The translations under genes and the position numbers were made by a program. DNA of 43,736 nucleotides. Origin: Actinopolymorpha alba DSM 45243 (GTDB lineage Bacteria > Actinomycetota > Actinomycetes > Propionibacteriales > Actinopolymorphaceae). Location of the stretch: the NCBI RefSeq assembly GCF_000373925.1, contig NZ_KB892749.1:1-43736 (forward strand). Direction: 5' to 3'. The notes beneath the pieces are model-generated. The model was not told where the DNA came from. It made no database searches and saw only the letters and a list, made by a program, of their open reading frames with translations. Shown here one piece after another: positions 27,057 through 35,283 of this stretch (positions within the stretch are counted from its first letter, which is position 1; every line of letters begins with the position of its first letter).

Positions 27057-28292
27057 TTACCGCCGGGCGAGACCTTCCCGCCGCGCGGTCTCCGCAACGG
27101 CCGTGGCCACCGAGGGCACGACCTGCGCGTCGAACGGCGACGGGATGATGCGGTCGGGCGCCAGGTCCTCGCCCACCAGCTCGGCCAGGGCGTTGGCGGC
27201 GGCCAGCTTCATTCCCTCACTGATCTGCCGCGCACGGACGTCGAGCGCTCCACGGAACACACCAGGGAACGCGAGAACGTTGTTGATCTGGTTCGGGTAG
27301 TCAGAACGCCCGGTGGCGACGACGGCCGCGTGCCGGGCAGCGATGTCCGGATGGACCTCGGGCGTGGGATTAGCCAGGGCGAAGACGATGGAGTCGGCCG
27401 CCATCGCGGCGATCGCCTCCTCCGCGACCTCACCGCCGGAGACACCGATGAAGATGTCGGCACCCGCCAGCACGTCCGCGAGAGAGCCAGAACGGCCTTC
27501 CGGATTGGTCGTCTCGGCGAGCACGCGTTTGACCGGGCTGAGGTCGGTGCGATTCAGGTGGATCGCACCGCCGCGGTCGGTGACCACGATGTCTTCGATA
27601 CCGGAGGCCAGCAGGATCTCCGCGACGGCCACGCCAGCAGCGCCGGCGCCGGAGATCACGACCCGAGCGTCGATCGGCTTCCGGCCGGTCAACTCGAGTG
27701 CGTTGGTGAGTGCCGCGAGCACCACGATGGCGGTGCCATGCTGATCGTCGTGGAAGACCGGGATGTCGAGCCGGTCGCGCAGACGGCGTTCGACTTCGAA
27801 GCACCGCGGCGCGGAGATGTCCTCGAGGTTGATCCCACCGAACGCCGGTGCCAGGCGTACGACCGTCTCGACCAGCTCGTCGACGTCAGTGCACGCGAGG
27901 CAGATCGGCACCGCGTCGACGCCGCCGAACTTCTTGAAAAGAAGGGCTTTGCCCTCCATCACGGGAAGTGCGGCTTCGGGGCCGATGTCGCCAAGCCCGA
28001 GCACCGCGGTGCCATCGGTGACGACCGCGACGGTGCGGGACTTCCAGGTGTAGTCGTGAACGAGGTCGGGTTGCTCCGCGATTGCCGTGCACACCCGGGC
28101 CACACCTGGGGTGTACGCGAGTGAGAGATCATCGCGCCCACGCAGGGGTACGGCCGAGGCGACCTCGAGTTTTCCGCCGCGGTGGAACGCATACGCCGGG
28201 TCGATGTCATCTGACTCAATCGAGGCAGCCACCGAACTCACCGGCATGGAAGGTGACGGGACGAATGGATCGGTCAAAGGCTCTGCAGACAT
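27057..28292 (-). CDS. NAD-dependent malic enzyme
   Basis: The enzyme oxidatively decarboxylates malate to pyruvate. The 411-residue form belongs to the short bacterial class. The N-terminal catalytic domain has [26 protein letters not shown] and [16 protein letters not shown] (with the catalytic lysine region). [11 protein letters not shown] supplies the metal ligands. The NAD-binding domain has the SGAGAAGVA motif. I use the ATG at 28292 (MSAEPLTDP), since upstream codons to 28484 look non-coding; its ribosome site is weak, so the start is uncertain. No phosphotransacetylase-like domain follows, unlike the MaeB fusions. It is divergent from the amino-acid transporter operon. Confidence 0.93.
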   Translation of the reverse strand: MSAEPLTDPFVPSPSMPVSSVAASIESDDIDPAYAFHRGGKLEVASAVPLRGRDDLSLAYTPGVARVCTAIAEQPDLVHDYTWKSRTVAVVTDGTAVLGLGDIGPEAALPVMEGKALLFKKFGGVDAVPICLACTDVDELVETVVRLAPAFGGINLEDISAPRCFEVERRLRDRLDIPVFHDDQHGTAIVVLAALTNALELTGRKPIDARVVISGAGAAGVAVAEILLASGIEDIVVTDRGGAIHLNRTDLSPVKRVLAETTNPEGRSGSLADVLAGADIFIGVSGGEVAEEAIAAMAADSIVFALANPTPEVHPDIAARHAAVVATGRSDYPNQINNVLAFPGVFRGALDVRARQISEGMKLAAANALAELVGEDLAPDRIIPSPFDAQVVPSVATAVAETARREGLARR

Positions 28293-28631
28293 TCGGGGAC
28301 CCTGAGGTAGGTGAACGGTGCGGCCAGGCATCGCCCGGCCGGTTAACCGTGGACGGATCGGGACAACGCCCTCGACGACCAGGTCCGGGTCGGTCGCGGT
28401 GCCAAACGGGGGTCGCCCGTATGAGCAAGAGTCTGTCATACCATGTGTCGACCTCGCGGGGCACAACTGGTAACACCTCTGCACTCAGGGTTACCGGCCG
28501 GCACACAAACGGCACCAGATGATGGCGCTTGACGTGTAACCGGAACGGAACTCCGAGATGCCACCGTCAGGACACCATGCCCGCCCGGCATGGACTTATA
28601 GAGCCCGATCTGACCCTAGAAGGACGTAGTC
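28293..28631. other. Divergent promoter region of malic enzyme and amino-acid transporter
   Basis: No gene is seen in these 339 bases. The region holds GGTAAC/GTTACC arms at 28469-28474 and 28490-28495, and an inverted repeat next to a -10-like sequence at 28575-28602. Confidence 0.5.
28575..28602 (+). promoter_or_regulatory. Inverted repeat abutting a -10-like hexamer of the ABC transporter operon
   Basis: CCATGCC-CGCCC-GGCATGG (28575-28593) is a perfect 7-bp inverted repeat. TATAGA (28597-28602) follows 3 bases later, about 30 bases before the start codon. A protein on the repeat would cover the promoter spacer, so repression is the natural reading. No clear -35 is visible. Confidence 0.45.
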
Positions 28632-29549
28632 ATGACCAGGCAGCTCACCCGTCGCGCGCTTGCGTCGTGCGCCGCGATCTTGGCAGTCACCTCCGCGCTC
28701 GCGGCCTGTGGCAACACCACTACGGACGGCGGCGCGAGTTCCAAGCCCACGAGCACGACCACGGCCGAAGCCTCGCTCGCTTCCCTGGTGCCCGATGCCA
28801 TCAAGTCCGACGGAGCCATCCGGGTCGGGACAGACGCGTCATACGCACCAAACGAATTCCTCGACGCCGACGGCAAGACCGTGATCGGTATGGACGTCGA
28901 AATCTTCGACGCGATCGCCGCGAAGCTGGGCCTTAAAGTCCAGTGGGTGCCGTCGCAGTTCGGCGACATCATCCCGGGCGTGCAGTCCGGCAAGTACGAA
29001 GCGGGCGTCTCGTCGTTCACGATCAATGACGAACGCAAGCAGCAGACGCTGATGATCTCCTACTTCAACTCGCCCATCCAGTGGGTGACCGCCAAGGGCA
29101 ACCCCAAGAAGGTCTCCCTCGACAACGCCTGCGGCCTGCGGATCGGCGTCCAGAAGGACACCGTTGAGGTGCCTGACCTCCAGGAGCGGTCGAAGGCCTG
29201 CGAGTCCGCCGGCAAGTCCGCCATCCAACTCGACCAGAACCCCGACCAGGGCCTGGTCACCACCAGCGTCGTCACCGGCAAGAACGACGCCATGACCGCC
29301 GACCTGCCGATCGCGGTGTACGCCGTGGCGCAGAGCCAGGGCAAGCTCGAGATCCTCGGTGAGCCGTACGGCAATGCCCCCTACGGCATCACCGTCAACA
29401 AGGACGAGGACAAGTTCGCCGAGGCGATCCAGAAGGCGACGCAAGCCATCATTGACGACGGCACGTACGCCAAGATCCTCACCAAGTGGGGTAACGACAA
29501 GGGCGCGATCACCACCGACCAGGTGCAGGTCAACCCGTCGGTGTCATGA
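28632..29549 (+). CDS. Polar amino-acid ABC transporter substrate-binding lipoprotein
   Basis: The 305-residue protein has a lipoprotein signal peptide: Arg-rich start, hydrophobic core and lipobox LAAC with the lipidated Cys26. A Thr/Ser-rich linker follows. The mature part is a type II periplasmic-binding fold of the SBP_bac_3 family (VGTDASYAPNEFLDADGKTV, GMDVEIFDAIAAKLG). It should capture glutamate, glutamine, arginine or a related amino acid at the membrane surface. AAGGACG lies 6 bases before the ATG. The stop overlaps the permease start by 4 bases (ATGA). Confidence 0.92.
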   Translation: MTRQLTRRALASCAAILAVTSALAACGNTTTDGGASSKPTSTTTAEASLASLVPDAIKSDGAIRVGTDASYAPNEFLDADGKTVIGMDVEIFDAIAAKLGLKVQWVPSQFGDIIPGVQSGKYEAGVSSFTINDERKQQTLMISYFNSPIQWVTAKGNPKKVSLDNACGLRIGVQKDTVEVPDLQERSKACESAGKSAIQLDQNPDQGLVTTSVVTGKNDAMTADLPIAVYAVAQSQGKLEILGEPYGNAPYGITVNKDEDKFAEAIQKATQAIIDDGTYAKILTKWGNDKGAITTDQVQVNPSVS

Positions 29550-30490
29550 GCGACATCGTCAATACGACCACCACCGAGCGGCCCGACGCCCTCAGGGCGG
29601 TGCCGGTCCGGCACCCCGGGCGTTGGGTCGCCACGGCGGTCATCCTCGTCCTCGTCGCGATGTTCGCGCACATGGTGCTGACGAACGACGCGTTCCAATG
29701 GGGCTTCATGGCGAAGAACGCGTTCGCCGGACCAGTCCTCGAGGGTGCCCGCAACACCGTGCTCCTCACGGTCGTCTCGATGGCGATCGGTATCGCCATG
29801 GGCGTCATCCTGGCGATCATGCGGTCGTCGACCAACCCGATCCTCGCCAGCATCGCGTGGGTCTACATCTGGTTCTTCCGCGCCGTTCCCCGGGTCGTCC
29901 TGCTGGTGTTGTTCGGGAACCTCGGAATTCTCTATGCCCGCTTCGAGATCGGGATTCCGTTCGACTGGCTGATCGCCGACCTTCTCAACATCGACCTGAG
30001 CGGAAGGTTCTTCGGCTTCGACGCCCGCACGCTGATCAGCGGGTTCGTCGCCGCGACGCTCGGCCTGGCCCTGTCGGAGGCCGCGTACATGGCCGAGATC
30101 GTCCGGGCCGGCATGCAGTCGATCCCGCAAGGTCAGGTTGACGCCGCGGAGTCGCTCGGCATGTCGCGCTCGCTCACCCTGCGCCGGATCATCCTGCCGC
30201 AGGCGATGCGGGTGATCATCCCACCGACAGGCAACGAAACGATCGCCATGATCAAGGACACCGCCCTGGTGGCCTACGTGCCGGCGTACGAACTCTGGTT
30301 CCAGCTGCAGGGCATCGGCAGCCGTACCTTCCAGGTCTTCCCGATGCTGGTTGCCGCGTGCCTGTGGTACCTCGCGCTCACGAGCGTCCTGATGGTGGTC
30401 CAACACTTCATCGAACGACACTTCACCAAGGGCTCCCGCACCGACTCGGCGCGGCTGCGACTGGCCCGCGGCGGGGCAGGCGGTGCATGA
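29546..30490 (+). CDS. Polar amino-acid ABC transporter permease
   Basis: The 314-residue membrane protein has about five or six helices: one at 29-48 and the rest within about 65-290. The cytoplasmic EAA loop, which docks the ATPase, reads [20 protein letters not shown], then the conserved [10 protein letters not shown]. This is the HisM/GlnP-type permease family. It overlaps the binding-protein gene by 4 bases and the ATPase gene by 4 bases. A single permease gene implies a homodimeric channel. The N-terminus is longer than usual and hydrophilic. Confidence 0.93.
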   Translation: MSDIVNTTTTERPDALRAVPVRHPGRWVATAVILVLVAMFAHMVLTNDAFQWGFMAKNAFAGPVLEGARNTVLLTVVSMAIGIAMGVILAIMRSSTNPILASIAWVYIWFFRAVPRVVLLVLFGNLGILYARFEIGIPFDWLIADLLNIDLSGRFFGFDARTLISGFVAATLGLALSEAAYMAEIVRAGMQSIPQGQVDAAESLGMSRSLTLRRIILPQAMRVIIPPTGNETIAMIKDTALVAYVPAYELWFQLQGIGSRTFQVFPMLVAACLWYLALTSVLMVVQHFIERHFTKGSRTDSARLRLARGGAGGA

Positions 30491-31299
30491 CAATGGACGT
30501 AGGTATTCCCAGCACCGCCGGTCCGATGGTGAAGGCGGAAGGCGTTCACAAGCGGTTCGGCCGGCACGAGGTGTTGAAGGGCGTCAACCTGGAGGTCGCG
30601 ACCGGCGAGGTCTGCTGCGTCATCGGGCCGTCCGGGTCGGGCAAGTCGACTTTCCTCCGCTGCATCAACCACCTGGAAAAGATCGACAACGGCCGGCTGT
30701 GGGTTGACGGGCAGCTGGTGGGCTACGTGCAGCGTGGCGAGAAGCTGTACGAACGCAAGCCGCGCGACGTCGCGGCCCAGCGGCGCGAGATCGGCATGGT
30801 CTTCCAGCAGTTCAACCTCTTCCCGCACATGACGGCGCTCGAGAACGTCATGGAGGCGCCCGTCCGGGTACGCAGGGAAACCCGGGCAACCGCCCGTGAA
30901 CACGGCGTACGCCTCCTCGATCGGGTCGGGCTGGCCAGCCACCTCGACAAATACCCCACCCAACTCTCGGGCGGCCAACAGCAGCGGGTCGCGATCGCCC
31001 GTGCGCTTGCCATGCGCCCGAAGCTCATGTTGTTCGACGAGCCCACGTCGGCGCTCGACCCCGAACTCGTCGGCGAGGTCCTTGACGTCATGCGCCAACT
31101 CGCCCTTGACGGCATGACAATGGTGGTCGTCACGCACGAGATGGGCTTCGCGCGGGACGTGGGCGACACGGTCGTCTTCATGGATGACGGCGCGGTCATC
31201 GAGTCGGGCAACCCGCAGGACGTCCTTGCCAACCCCCGGCACGAACGCACCCGAGCCTTCCTGCAGCGCGTCCTGTCACCAACGCCCAAGCCTTCCTGA
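30487..31299 (+). CDS. Polar amino-acid ABC transporter ATP-binding protein
   Basis: The 270-residue ATPase powers the transporter. Walker [10 protein letters not shown] is at 47-55, the Q-loop in [10 protein letters not shown] near 106, signature LSGGQQQR at 160-167, Walker B LMLFDE at 180-185 and the switch His in [10 protein letters not shown]. It is GlnQ/HisP-like. The ATG at 30487 overlaps the permease stop as ATGA and gives a normal N-terminus. The gene ends the operon; a 30-bp palindrome lies about 110 bases downstream. Confidence 0.95.
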   Translation: MTMDVGIPSTAGPMVKAEGVHKRFGRHEVLKGVNLEVATGEVCCVIGPSGSGKSTFLRCINHLEKIDNGRLWVDGQLVGYVQRGEKLYERKPRDVAAQRREIGMVFQQFNLFPHMTALENVMEAPVRVRRETRATAREHGVRLLDRVGLASHLDKYPTQLSGGQQQRVAIARALAMRPKLMLFDEPTSALDPELVGEVLDVMRQLALDGMTMVVVTHEMGFARDVGDTVVFMDDGAVIESGNPQDVLANPRHERTRAFLQRVLSPTPKPS

Positions 31300-31407
31300 C
31301 CCACAGCAAAGCGGACGGGCCTGCCGAGTTGCCCCTTGCCCCGGAGAACCAAGCCATGGCGCCCGGGTGTGCGGGCACGGTGACGATGTGCTAGCCCATG
31401 TGAGGGT

Positions 31408-31437
31408 CCAAATGATCACGTATACGTGATCATTTGG
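31408..31437. terminator. 30-bp perfect palindrome between convergent genes
   Basis: CCAAATGATCACGTA is followed directly by its reverse complement. As RNA it would fold as a 13-bp stem with a TATA loop in either direction. It lies between the convergent ABC transporter and sodX genes, so bidirectional termination fits. As DNA it could be an operator for a dimeric regulator. It also contains GATCA/TGATC, as do the hairpins near 9.7 kb. Confidence 0.6.
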
Positions 31438-31532
31438 CCGCCGAGGGGAGCCGCAAGAATGTCGCGGCGACGAGCCGCCTGGGCGCAGGTGCCAGAGACG
31501 GCGACAAGGAACCGCTGACGCAGGACACGAGA

Positions 31533-31868
31533 TCAGCGTGCCCGCACTCGACCGCGTCGAAGGTGCCGGGCGACGGCGTTGAGGAGTCGGAACCGGTTGA
31601 CGACAACCGCGACGAGGTCGCCGGGCGGCACCGCGCCCACCTGCCAGGAGTCCACCCCCTCGCGCGGGTTGTCGCGCTCCACCCACCAGCCCTCCGGCTC
31701 CCGCCGGACGAGCCGCTTGACCGAAAGAGGGCGCCCACCTGGTAGCCGGACCAGCACCAGGTCACCCGGGCGGGCGTCGCCGACGTACTTCACCAGCAGC
31801 CGGTCGCCGTCCCAGAGGGTTGGTTGCATCGAGCGTCCGCGGACGATCGCCAACCCGAACCGCGGCAC
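31533..31868 (-). CDS. sodX: Nickel-type superoxide dismutase maturation protease
   Basis: The 111-residue S26/S24-type peptidase removes the leader of Ni-SOD so that the new N-terminal His can bind nickel. The catalytic serine is in GRSMQPT (Ser13) and the general-base lysine in SVKRLVR (Lys51). I choose GTG at 31868 because GGAGGGGG lies 6 bases upstream; the frame upstream to 31922 lacks a site. No transmembrane helix is seen, unlike signal peptidases, which suits a cytoplasmic Ni-SOD. It is divergent from sodN, with 106 bases between the starts. Confidence 0.92.
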   Translation of the reverse strand: MPRFGLAIVRGRSMQPTLWDGDRLLVKYVGDARPGDLVLVRLPGGRPLSVKRLVRREPEGWWVERDNPREGVDSWQVGAVPPGDLVAVVVNRFRLLNAVARHLRRGRVRAR

Positions 31869-31916
31869 AAGATCCCCCTCCGTCGACGTTTGGATCGAGG
31901 AGTAGTGTCGCAAGAA

Positions 31917-31928
31917 GTTCAAAAGAAC
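31917..31928. promoter_or_regulatory. Small inverted repeat between sodX and sodN
   Basis: GTTC-AAAA-GAAC lies in the 106-base divergent promoter region. Ni-SOD genes are often nickel-regulated through Nur in related organisms, but this does not match the TGCAA-N5-TTGCA pattern I know for Nur. Chance is possible. Confidence 0.25.
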
Positions 31929-31974
31929 CGAAGAAGGACGTCATTCAGGCACGGTTCGGAAGGAAGGACGAGGG

Positions 31975-32376
31975 ATGCTTTCGCGTCTGATCGCACCGGC
32001 GGTGGAAGTCTCGGCGCACTGTGACCTGCCGTGCGGGGTCTACGACCCGGCACAGGCACGGATCGAGGCGCAGTCGGTCAAGGCGATCATCGAGAAGTAC
32101 CACGCCAGCGACGACGCTGAGTTCAGGACGCGTGCGCTGATCATCAAGGAGGAGCGGTCCCAGCTGGTCAAGCACCACCTGTGGGTGCTCTGGACCGACT
32201 ACTTCAAGCCGCCGCACTTTGAGAAGTACCCCCAGCTGCACGCGCTGTTCAACGAAGCGACCAAGCTCGCCGGGGCCTCGGGCACCAAGGGGTCCCTCGA
32301 CGCGGCGGTCGGCGACCAGCTGCTCGCCAAGATCGACGAGATCGCCGAGATCTTCTGGGAGACCAAGAAGGCCTGA
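31975..32376 (+). CDS. sodN: Superoxide dismutase, Ni type
   Basis: This Ni-dependent enzyme converts superoxide to oxygen and hydrogen peroxide. The 133-residue precursor has a 14-residue leader, then the nickel hook HCDLPCGVYDP. His15, Cys16 and Cys20 become His1, Cys2 and Cys6 after cleavage. The rest is a four-helix bundle of normal length. Ribosome-site purines GAAGGACGAGGG precede the ATG. It is divergent from its protease sodX and is followed by two hairpins. Confidence 0.98.
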   Translation: MLSRLIAPAVEVSAHCDLPCGVYDPAQARIEAQSVKAIIEKYHASDDAEFRTRALIIKEERSQLVKHHLWVLWTDYFKPPHFEKYPQLHALFNEATKLAGASGTKGSLDAAVGDQLLAKIDEIAEIFWETKKA

Positions 32377-32425
32377 GCATGGCTCCGGTCACCGATGCCC
32401 TGGCATCGCACCGACTTGTCACCGC

Positions 32426-32461
32426 CGACGTGCCCGTCCCCTTCGGGGGCCGGGCACGTCG
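32426..32461 (+). terminator. Terminator hairpin after sodN
   Basis: Arms of 16 bp with one mismatch, beginning CGACGTGCCCG, close on a TTCG tetraloop. A smaller hairpin, CGATGCC/GGCATCG, lies at about 32392-32407. Together they probably end sodN transcription about 50-85 bases after its stop. Confidence 0.75.
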
Positions 32462-32603
32462 TGTTCTGGCGTCGCATGTGCCCCAAGTCATGACGCGGCG
32501 CAACCTAATCCATACCTTGCGTCCGCAATCGGCCGCCGCACGATAGTCTCCGGGCGTACGGTGGGGCTGTCTTGAGGACGACCAGACGGTGGAGGAGCAC
32601 CCT

Positions 32604-33206
32604 GTGACCGATGTACCCGAGAGCGCCACGGCAGCGCGGGGCGATCACGAGAGGGACGTCGTCGAACTCGGCGTACCAGCCCGGACTGCCTACGTCTCGG
32701 TGCTTCGGACGACCGCGGCGGCACTGGCCGCGCGTCTCGACTTCACTCTCGACGAGATCGAGGACCTGAGGATCGCCGTCGACGAGGCCAGCGCACTCCT
32801 GCTCACCCAGGCGATCGCCGGCTCGCAGCTGTCCTGCCGCTTCGAGCTCTACGACAGCGAACTCGCGGTGGCGGTCTCGGTCCAGTCACGCAACCCGCGC
32901 GTTCCCGCTCGCAACTCCTTCGCCTGGACGGTCCTCACCGCGCTGGCGGGACATGTCGACACCATCATCGACTCTGAGGAGGGCCGGGCGACGGTCACCC
33001 TCACCAAGCGGGGCGAAGCCGCCGGCTCAGCCCGTTCGATGGTCTCCGGTGAGGTGCGCACCCTCGAGGACGCCCGCAACTCCCGCGCCCGCGACCGCCA
33101 GGGCACGAGCGAGCCGGACGCCTCGGTCAACGACAACGCTGCCTCGGCGGGCGGCACGGGTTCGTCCGGGCTGCCGCCGATGGGATCGGGCGCGGTAGAC
33201 CAGTGA
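32604..33206 (+). CDS. RsbW-like anti-sigma factor (serine-kinase fold)
   Basis: The 200-residue protein has a Bergerat-fold ATPase domain in residues 20-140, with the N-box pattern EIEDLRIAVDEASALL. Members bind SigF/SigB-type sigma factors and phosphorylate anti-anti-sigma proteins. The later glycine boxes are weakly kept, as in UsfX-type proteins. A hydrophilic Ser/Ala/Gly-rich tail (about 145-200) looks disordered. I choose GTG at 32604 because GGAGGAG precedes it by about 8 bases. Its stop overlaps the sigma-factor GTG by 4 bases, which supports partner-switch control. No anti-anti-sigma gene is nearby. Confidence 0.85.
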   Translation: MTDVPESATAARGDHERDVVELGVPARTAYVSVLRTTAAALAARLDFTLDEIEDLRIAVDEASALLLTQAIAGSQLSCRFELYDSELAVAVSVQSRNPRVPARNSFAWTVLTALAGHVDTIIDSEEGRATVTLTKRGEAAGSARSMVSGEVRTLEDARNSRARDRQGTSEPDASVNDNAASAGGTGSSGLPPMGSGAVDQ

Positions 33207-34027
33207 TCGAGCATCCCGTACGAAGCGACCGGGGGGCGGCAGTGGACGACCTTCCCGGTCGGGCGAGCGTTAGCGACACCCGGATGCTCACGCGGGAGCT
33301 GTTCGAGCAACTTCGCCGGCTCCCACCCGACGACTCGCGCCGCGCCAAGATCCGCGACCGGCTCGTCGAGATGCACCTCCCCCTCGTCGAACACCTCGCC
33401 CGGCGCTTCCGCAACCGCGGCGAGCCCCTCGACGATCTCGTCCAGGTCGGCACCATCGGTCTCATCAAGTCGGTCGACCGGTTCGACGCCGAGCGGGGTG
33501 TGGAGTTCTCCACGTACGCCACACCGACCATCGTGGGTGAGCTCAAGCGACACTTCCGAGACCGCGGCTGGGCGATCCGCGTACCCCGCCGACTGCAGGA
33601 GCTCCGCCTCTCCCTCGCCACCGTCACCGGCGACCTCACCCAAGAACTCGGACGAGCCCCGACAGTGGGTGAGCTCTCGGGCAAGCTGGGTGTCCGTGAA
33701 GAAGAGGTGCTGGAGGGCCTCGAGTCGGCCAACGCCTACAGCACCCTCTCCCTCGACGCACCCGACCAGGGCCAGGACGACGCGCCCGCCGTGGTCGACT
33801 CGCTCGGCAGCGTGGACGAAGCGCTGGAGGGCGTTGAGTATCGCGAGGCGCTCCGGCCACTCCTCAGCCAGCTTCCCGACCGGGAGAAGCGCATCCTGCT
33901 GTTGCGGTTCTTCCGCGGGATGACGCAGTCCCAGATCGCCGCCGAGGTCGGGATCTCGCAGATGCACGTGTCGAGGCTGCTCTCCCGCACCCTGGCCCAG
34001 CTCCGGGAACGCCTCCTGCAGGACTAG
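33203..34027 (+). CDS. RNA polymerase sigma factor, SigF/SigB group
   Basis: The 274-residue group 3 sigma factor covers region 2 (LVEHLARRFRNRGEPLDDLVQVGTIGLIKSVDRF), region 3 (APTVGELSGKLGV) and region 4 (LPDREKRILLLRFFRG, then the DNA-binding helix SQIAAEVGISQMHVSRLLSR). It should direct a general-stress or developmental regulon, as in related actinobacteria. The GTG at 33203 overlaps the anti-sigma stop (GTGA); a later GTG at 33242 is possible because the first 13 residues are not family-like. Confidence 0.93.
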   Translation: MIEHPVRSDRGAAVDDLPGRASVSDTRMLTRELFEQLRRLPPDDSRRAKIRDRLVEMHLPLVEHLARRFRNRGEPLDDLVQVGTIGLIKSVDRFDAERGVEFSTYATPTIVGELKRHFRDRGWAIRVPRRLQELRLSLATVTGDLTQELGRAPTVGELSGKLGVREEEVLEGLESANAYSTLSLDAPDQGQDDAPAVVDSLGSVDEALEGVEYREALRPLLSQLPDREKRILLLRFFRGMTQSQIAAEVGISQMHVSRLLSRTLAQLRERLLQD

Positions 34028-34042
34028 GCGCGGACGATTCCG

Positions 34043-34501
34043 TCATTCCCGGAACAACGCGGTCGAGGCCGGCGCCAGGACCAGTACGAGAGTCGCGACC
34101 GCGGCGGCGAGCATGCCCTCCCCCACAGCCGTGGTCGCGCTGCCCCGGACGAACTCGACGCCGAGCAGCAGGAGGATCAGTTGCGCGGCGACGGTGGGGC
34201 CACGGCTCCAGCGCCGGGCACGTGAGAGGCCCCACGCCAGGCCGGCCAGCCCAGCCCCGGCCGCGAGCACGAACACCCCACTGCCCAAGGCGATGGCGAT
34301 CCCGCGCGGATGTTGCAGCAGGGCCTCGACCACGAGCCAGCACCCGGCGGCAACCGCGCCCAGGGCCTCAAGCGCCACGACGGCGGCCGCGGCGTACAAC
34401 GTTTTCGGCACCCGCCGACCACCGTGGACGGAAGGCTCCGGCGGCGGACTCGACGCCTGCTCGGTTTTGGTCCGCCGCGAGCGGGTACGCCGATTTGTCA
34501 T
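34043..34501 (-). CDS. Small four-helix membrane protein, unknown
   Basis: The 152-residue protein has a basic cytoplasmic N-terminus (NRRTRSRRTK) and four hydrophobic helices at about 33-60, 67-92, 103-117 and 125-147. No catalytic motif is visible. It is convergent with the sigma-factor gene, 15 bases away from its stop. The ribosome site before the ATG at 34501 is weak, so the start is uncertain. Proteins of this layout are common, lineage-specific and uncharacterised. Confidence 0.6.
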   Translation of the reverse strand: MTNRRTRSRRTKTEQASSPPPEPSVHGGRRVPKTLYAAAAVVALEALGAVAAGCWLVVEALLQHPRGIAIALGSGVFVLAAGAGLAGLAWGLSRARRWSRGPTVAAQLILLLLGVEFVRGSATTAVGEGMLAAAVATLVLVLAPASTALFRE

Positions 34502-34929
34502 GCTCGAAGGCTACCGAGACGGCGAGCAGGAGAAGGCACCGCAGCGCCGGCCCGCCAGTACGGCATGTACGCTGACGGGTTCGGCGAGTCGCAATGACGT
34601 CCGATATCCGGATTCGTTACCCTGCGTAAGTCTTCGATCTACTCTGTGACGTAACTGACATCGACTTTTCCAGGGGTTAACACGGAAAGGGTCTTGTGTA
34701 TCGCTGACATAGTTGAAACTATCGAGCCTGCAGAGAGGCGCGGCACCCAACCGGTGCAAGCGCCGGGGGCTGACGCAAGCGATCACAATCCGTGTGGGCG
34801 CCGCTGGGAGAGTGGCGTGAGCATGCCTTCGCGCGGGCGATCGTGAAAGTGTTCACACAGCAGAAGTTATTAACCAGCCTTGCGTAGTCGGTGGAGACCG
34901 ACACGCGCGAACCGAGGAGTGAAGCCTTG
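34502..34929. other. Promoter region between the membrane-protein gene and whiB1
   Basis: These 428 bases have no supported gene. They hold divergent promoters, a small hairpin ATAGT-TGAA-ACTAT near 34710-34723, and a CRP-like palindrome at 34842-34857. The untranslated stretch in front of whiB1 is long; I considered but could not support a riboswitch. Confidence 0.5.
34842..34857. promoter_or_regulatory. CRP-like binding site upstream of whiB1
   Basis: CGTGA-AAGTGT-TCACA matches the CRP/FNR consensus TGTGA-N6-TCACA with a single mismatch. It ends 73 bases before the whiB1 start. In Mycobacterium tuberculosis, whiB1 is known to be controlled by the cAMP receptor protein, so the context supports function. 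Confidence 0.6.
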
Positions 34930-35181
34930 ATGGACTGGCGCCACCGGGCCGCCTGCCGGGACGAGGACCCTGAACTGTTCTTCCCGATCGGGAACACAGG
35001 TCCTGCACTCCTGCAGATTGAGGAGGCCAAGGCGGTTTGCCGTCGGTGTGATGTCGTTGACCTCTGTCTGCAGTGGGCCCTCGAGACTGGACAAGACGCC
35101 GGTGTTTGGGGCGGCATGAGCGAGGAAGAACGACGGGCGCTCAAGCGACGCGCCGCTCGTTCCCGTGCCCGCATCATCTGA
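34930..35181 (+). CDS. whiB1: WhiB1/WblE-type iron-sulfur transcription factor
   Basis: This 83-residue Wbl protein binds a 4Fe-4S cluster through Cys9, Cys37, Cys40 and Cys46, and has the GVWGG turn at 58-62 and a basic DNA-binding tail (LKRRAARSRAR). The start MDWRHRAACRDEDPELFFP closely matches WhiB1 of mycobacteria and WblE of Streptomyces, both linked to nitric oxide or redox sensing and to the primary sigma factor. GAGGAG lies about 10 bases before the ATG. A CRP-like site lies upstream. The gene is convergent with pdtaS, as in M. tuberculosis. Confidence 0.95.
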   Translation: MDWRHRAACRDEDPELFFPIGNTGPALLQIEEAKAVCRRCDVVDLCLQWALETGQDAGVWGGMSEEERRALKRRAARSRARII

Positions 35182-35196
35182 CTGCGAAGCTTTTGT

Positions 35197-35229
35197 GGGG
35201 AGGCCCTGGCCATTGGCTTGGGCCTCCCC
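35197..35229. terminator. Bidirectional terminator between whiB1 and pdtaS
   Basis: GGGGAGGCCC and GGGCCTCCCC pair across a 13-base loop, with CTTTTG just before on the plus strand. It lies in the 102-base gap between two convergent genes. Confidence 0.7.
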
Positions 35230-35283
35230 GCATCTGTGCCCCGACCACGAGCTGTCCTGAGAAGTTCTGTTCGGAACGGGCGT

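Noticed and set aside
34590-34929. A riboswitch in the leader of whiB1
   Set aside because: The region has small hairpins and a GCGCCGGGGGCTGACGC stretch, but no known riboswitch core could be matched, and the CRP-like site suggests that the transcript starts close to the gene.
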